A DNA stretch of 59,509 nucleotides, taken from the NCBI GenBank assembly GCA_005804965.1, contig SYOC01000111.1, positions 1-59,509 of the forward strand, given 5' to 3'. Both the position numbers and the translations under genes were made by a program. The notes under the pieces are model-generated. The model ran no database searches. It was not told the origin of the DNA and saw only the letters and a list, made by a program, of their open reading frames with translations. The DNA comes from Pseudomonadota bacterium (GTDB lineage: Bacteria > Desulfobacterota > Binatia > Bin18). The stretch's first letter is position 1, and the number at the start of each line of letters is the position of its first letter. This document shows positions 55,815 through 59,509 of this stretch, piece after piece.

Positions 55815-56195
55815 ATGTTCGAGCCCGACACCCTCTTGCCCGAGCAGTTTTTTACCTTGATGGGAAGACGCCCGCTGCAAGGTGAAAAACGTTTGCTCTT
55901 GGCTATGCTAGAGGATGCCGTTCATTGTTTCCAGACCTACCTGCCAGCACGCAAGCCCCATGAACGCCGTCTCTTTCAGGAAGCCGAGGAATGGATCGAT
56001 TCCGCTGATGCCCATTGGTATTTCTCGTTCGAGAATATCTGCGACATTTTGGGCATCCACCCTGGACGTCTGCGCACGGCTCTGAAGCAATGGAAGGAAA
56101 AGCAGACGCTCTTGCTTCTTCATCAGGTGCAAAACGGTGGGCCGCTCGTGAACGTTGTGGCAGAGCGTAAAGATTTCTCCCGCGTTCAAGCGTGA
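55815..56195 (+). CDS. hypothetical protein, possible HTH region
   Basis: MFEPDTLLPEQFFTLMGRRPLQGEKRLLLAMLEDAVHCFQTYL...WYFSFENICDILGIHPGRLRTALKQWKEKQ. Confidence 0.7.
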   Translation: MFEPDTLLPEQFFTLMGRRPLQGEKRLLLAMLEDAVHCFQTYLPARKPHERRLFQEAEEWIDSADAHWYFSFENICDILGIHPGRLRTALKQWKEKQTLLLLHQVQNGGPLVNVVAERKDFSRVQA

Positions 56196-56425
56196 CCCCT
56201 TCGCTGACCGTTTCCCCTGTCGCTCAAGTCTAGCGGCGGGGACAGCCCTCTTGCTCTTGCGGGTTCCTCTCTTGCTTCCCTCCGCGCCTCTCGTCTGTCC
56301 ATTTTCTTCGCTGTTTTCGCTTGTTTTCGCCTAGAGGACTCGTGTAGATTGACCCTACGCGTAGCACTCGCTTTGGGAGCGACTGACGGACGGATAGCCA
56401 ACATCGACACTCATGAGGAGGGACT

Positions 56426-56959
56426 ATGCAGGTTGAAATCGAAGGGCGGAATACGCAAGTCCGGCCAAGCTGGCGTCTCCTGATCGAAGAGAAGATCGGG
56501 AACTTCGAGCATTTTCCTAACGAGATCACCCACGCGCGGGTGACCATTACCCATAATCCGCACCACCACCTCGGCGATAATCAGGTGCAAGTGGTCATGG
56601 CGGTGGCCGGGCAGACCCTCACGGTCAAGAAAAAAGGTGCAGAGATCGAGGCTGCGTTGCGTGCGGCCTTGACTGCCGCCGAGCGCGAAGTCGAAACCTA
56701 CCATCAGCATCGCTTCAATCGGAAACGCCCAGTGAAATCAGTGCCAACACATCTGATGGGAACGGTGGCGCGTGTCTTCCGCAGCAAAGGCTAGGGCTAC
56801 ATTGAGGCGGCGGATGGTGAGGTCTACTTCCACCGCGATGTATTGGAGGGCGTCACGCTCGACGAGATGCGTAAAGGTGTGGCCGTCGGCTTCGAACTCG
56901 CCGCAGGAAAGCATAGTGCGGAAGCAACGCGCGTGTTCGCGGTCGGGAATCACGGCTAA
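56426..56959 (+). pseudogene. HPF/S30EA-cold-shock-domain fusion interrupted by in-frame TAG (56792-56794)
   Basis: HPF-like N-terminal region, then GTVARVFRSKG-TAG-GYIEAADGEVYFHRDVLEGVTLDEMRKGVAVGFELAAGKHSAEATRVFAVGNHG*; frame stays open across the TAG to TAA at 56957-56959 (178 codons). Confidence 0.8.
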
Positions 56960-56961
56960 GA

Positions 56962-57708
56962 TCAACTGCCGCGTGAGAGCAAGGTAAAGAGGCAGAGCGC
57001 GGCAGTTTCGCTCACTTCCCCTACCGCACCCATCGTATCGCCAGTCACTCCGCCGAGTCTACGCGTGCAATAGCGAGTGAACCCCAGCGCTGCGCCGGTA
57101 ACCGCAGCGCAGAAGGCTAGGCTCGCTCCTCCGGCGAAACCACTGCTCACGAGAAGGGTGAATCCCCCGGCCAGTGCACATTCGCGCCAACGCACTCCAC
57201 GGATAAACATCGCACCTAACCCGTCCGCACGAGCTGGTGGTGCGGCAGCGGCCATCAGTACACACGACCAACGCCCAAGCATAGGGCTCAAGAGCAACGC
57301 TAAGGTGCGCACTTCACCAACAAGCAAATCGAGGGCGCGAAGTTTCACAAGCACTACGAGCAGCAGCGCCAACGCACCGAACGTACCGATGCGGCTATCT
57401 TTCATGATCGCCAAGCGTCGCTGCACGTCGGTACCACCACACAAACCATCCGCGCTGTCCGCGACACCATCCAAATGCAGTCCACGGCTCAACACCGCGA
57501 GTGCGACAACGACCAACACGTTCGTGAGCGTAGGGGCGGCGAGCAACGAGAACATCCAATCCACCGCGCAAACGACGCCTCCCAGCAGCAATCCGACCGC
57601 AGGGAAAAAAGCGCCAGCTCGACCCAGGGTAGTGTCGTCGAACGGCAACGTCCTGCGTATGCGCACAATCGAAAGAAATTGTAAGGCGACCAGAAACGAG
57701 GTGAGCAT
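56962..57708 (-). CDS. cobS: adenosylcobinamide-GDP ribazoletransferase
   Basis: FLVALQFLSIVRI...GRAGAFFPAVGLLLGG...SRGLHLDGVADSADGLCGGTDVQRRLAIMKDSRIGTFG. Confidence 0.95.
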   Translation of the reverse strand: MLTSFLVALQFLSIVRIRRTLPFDDTTLGRAGAFFPAVGLLLGGVVCAVDWMFSLLAAPTLTNVLVVVALAVLSRGLHLDGVADSADGLCGGTDVQRRLAIMKDSRIGTFGALALLLVVLVKLRALDLLVGEVRTLALLLSPMLGRWSCVLMAAAAPPARADGLGAMFIRGVRWRECALAGGFTLLVSSGFAGGASLAFCAAVTGAALGFTRYCTRRLGGVTGDTMGAVGEVSETAALCLFTLLSRGS

Positions 57709-57819
57709 GTAGGGAAGGGGTGTAGCGTACAATGGTGGCCGTGAGCAAGCTGCGCTCGTTTACTCCGCTAGCATGGGCTCGTATAGTGAAGCCACTTTTG
57801 TCTGTCCTGTGAGACCGTA

Positions 57820-58566
57820 GTGAAAGACGCCCGACTACACAAAACCCTTACGACGTTTACCCTTGAGGTGCGACGGCTCCTCGCTGATGACTTGGTGGCG
57901 GTGGTGCTCTACGGCAGCGCTGCCGGCGCGAACTTCGTTCCTGAGCTGTCGGATCTCAACCTCGCTGTCGTCGTCAAGACACTGCACTTCGATGTTCTCC
58001 AGCGACTGCAACCCCACGTCGCCGCCTGGAAGCGGCAAGGGTTTGCGCTTCCCTTGCTGCTCGACCAAGAATTTCTCCAACGCGCTCGTGATACCTTCCC
58101 CATGGAGTTCTACGACATCAAAGAGCAGCATGAGTTATTGTGGGGAGACGATGTGTTCCAGGGCCTGGAAATCGATACCCGCCATCTCCGCTTCCAGGCG
58201 GAACATGAGGCACGCTCAAAATTATTGCGTCTCCGTGCGCTGTATCTCGAATGTGCGGACGAAGCTGCCCGGCTCCGTACACTCCTGCTCGATTCAAGCA
58301 AAACCTTTGTCGTCATCATGCGTCATCTCCTCCGCTTGCATGGCCAGAGTGGCACGCTGACCTACGACGAGGTGCTGCGGCGCTTCGAGCGGCAGTTTCA
58401 GCTTGACCTTCCACGCATGCACGCACTCACCCTCATTCGGGCTGGACGCCAGCCCTGGTCTGCCGAACGGCTTGCCGACTTCTTTCGCGACTACTTGGCG
58501 GAAGTGCAGCAAATCGTCTCGGTGCTCGATCATTTACCCCTGACCACTTCTTCGGCCCATGACTAA
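57820..58566 (+). CDS. nucleotidyltransferase-fold protein
   Basis: VAVVLYGSAAGANFVPELSDLNLAVVVK (GS...DxN variant of the GS...DxD motif). Confidence 0.78.
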   Translation: MKDARLHKTLTTFTLEVRRLLADDLVAVVLYGSAAGANFVPELSDLNLAVVVKTLHFDVLQRLQPHVAAWKRQGFALPLLLDQEFLQRARDTFPMEFYDIKEQHELLWGDDVFQGLEIDTRHLRFQAEHEARSKLLRLRALYLECADEAARLRTLLLDSSKTFVVIMRHLLRLHGQSGTLTYDEVLRRFERQFQLDLPRMHALTLIRAGRQPWSAERLADFFRDYLAEVQQIVSVLDHLPLTTSSAHD

Positions 58567-59347
58567 TCTTGGTCAGCTTTTTCTGACTACCTTTCTTGCT
58601 TGCGCGTTGTTGCTGAGTCCTGTGCACGGAGAAGACCCGGCCATCCCACCGCCTCAGGGATTCGTTTCGGACTTTGCTGGTGTCATCGACCAGCCCACCC
58701 GCCAGCGGCTCACAAATCTCCTGCGCGAACTCCAAGAAAAAACCGGCGCTGAGATTGCTGTCGTAACGGTCCAAACTACTCAGCCGCTCAGTCCCTTTGA
58801 TTATGCAATGAAAGTCGCCGACGCCTGGAAGCCGGGAGCAAAGGGCAAAGATAATGGCGTCGTGTTCTTGGTGGCGACTCAGGACCGCAAGATGTACATC
58901 CTCACCGGCTACGGAGTGGAAGGTATCCTGCCCGATGGCAAGGTTGGCGCGATTCAGGACGAGTACATTGTTCCCGCCTTCAAACAGGGTGATTATGCGC
59001 ACGGCATTGCCGAGGGAACACGAGTCATGGCCAGCCTCATTGCTCAAGAATACGGGGTGACGCTGGCTGGCGTGCCAGTGGTCGCGGTCTCCGAGCGCCA
59101 AGGACACGGCAGGCAACTTGATCCCTCGTTGGCGATGCTGCTGGCTTTCATCTTAGCTGCCGTGCTGCTTTCCGCCTTCACTGGCACGCGGCGCTCACGC
59201 TATTCCCGTTTTGGTGGAGGTCGTACCTATGGTGGCGGGATGGGTGGTGGATTTGGCGGTGGCTTCGGTGGCGGCGGCAGTGGTGGTGGGTTTGGTGGAT
59301 TTGGTGGCGGTGGATTTGGTGGTGGTGGTGCAGGACGGGATTGGTGA
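58559..59347 (+). CDS. TPM-domain (YgcG/Psb32-like) protein with Gly-rich C-terminus
   Basis: GFVSDFAGVIDQPTRQRLTNLLRELQEKTGAEIAVVTVQTTQPLSPFDYAMKVADAWKPGAKGKDNGVVFLVATQDRKMYILTGYGVEGILPDGKVG; (GGGFGG)n tail. Confidence 0.93.
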   Translation: MTNLGQLFLTTFLACALLLSPVHGEDPAIPPPQGFVSDFAGVIDQPTRQRLTNLLRELQEKTGAEIAVVTVQTTQPLSPFDYAMKVADAWKPGAKGKDNGVVFLVATQDRKMYILTGYGVEGILPDGKVGAIQDEYIVPAFKQGDYAHGIAEGTRVMASLIAQEYGVTLAGVPVVAVSERQGHGRQLDPSLAMLLAFILAAVLLSAFTGTRRSRYSRFGGGRTYGGGMGGGFGGGFGGGGSGGGFGGFGGGGFGGGGAGRDW

Positions 59348-59460
59348 AGATAGGCTGACAGCTTTCAGCTGAACTGGTTGCAAGTTGTACGAACCGGACA
59401 AAGTGCTGTAAAGAGAAGAGGTTGAGTGATTATTCTCAGAAGCATCCTCGGAGACAATGC

Positions 59461-59509
59461 CATGCCACGTTCGCCATTTGCTACGGCAGCCCAGCCCGCT
59501 TCCACCGCC
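59461..59509 (+). CDS. start of a CDS truncated by window end
   Basis: ATG reading MPRSPFATAAQPASTA open to the edge; too short to classify. Confidence 0.3.

Noticed and set aside
56200-56335. Pyrimidine-rich stretch (CTCTTGCTTCCCTCCGCGCCTCTCGTCTGTCC...)
   Set aside because: Possible leader or structured UTR, but no stable palindrome or known riboswitch pattern could be recognised by eye.
1-59509. CRISPR arrays, rRNA and tRNA genes
   Set aside because: No regularly spaced direct repeats with unique spacers, and no tRNA or rRNA signatures noticed by eye; a dedicated scan was not possible.

Overview
This 59.5 kb window is gene-dense bacterial chromosome with roughly 60 CDSs on both strands and no recognisable rRNA, tRNA or CRISPR array. 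Content is a mosaic of housekeeping or envelope genes (dCMP deaminase, M50 protease, HtrA, FadL-like porin, TonB receptor, RND/MMPL exporter, membrane pyrophosphatase, MgtE, two GT39 glycosyltransferases, CobS) and catabolic genes (TPP enzyme plus BKACE, CoA-transferases, GlcE/GlcF, LLM oxidoreductases, P450, SDR, amidohydrolase, phosphotransferase). It also holds two recognisable toxin-antitoxin modules (HigBA-like, HicBA), a third unassigned two-gene module, and several intergenic repeat families. The most interesting locus is 8794-10339: an ECF sigma factor gene followed 4 nt later by a predicted soluble protein that joins an N-terminal ZAS-type anti-sigma motif (HxxxCxxC), a complete O6-alkylguanine-DNA alkyltransferase (IPCHRV) and a C-terminal Ada-type four-Cys metal-binding domain. 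It looks like a permuted Ada in which the AraC-type output is replaced by a sigma/anti-sigma switch. An alkyltransferase-like (PWQR) gene lies 2 kb downstream. Other notable points: an in-frame TAG inside the cold-shock motif of an HPF-CSD fusion, an Rpn/DUF2887-like gene that has lost its core, a ~130 bp MITE-like family, and three intergenic elements built of short-period repeats in inverted arms. All function calls come from reading motifs by eye; no database search was run. The gene mix resembles uncultured Deltaproteobacteria/Binatota-like bacteria, but that is only a guess.
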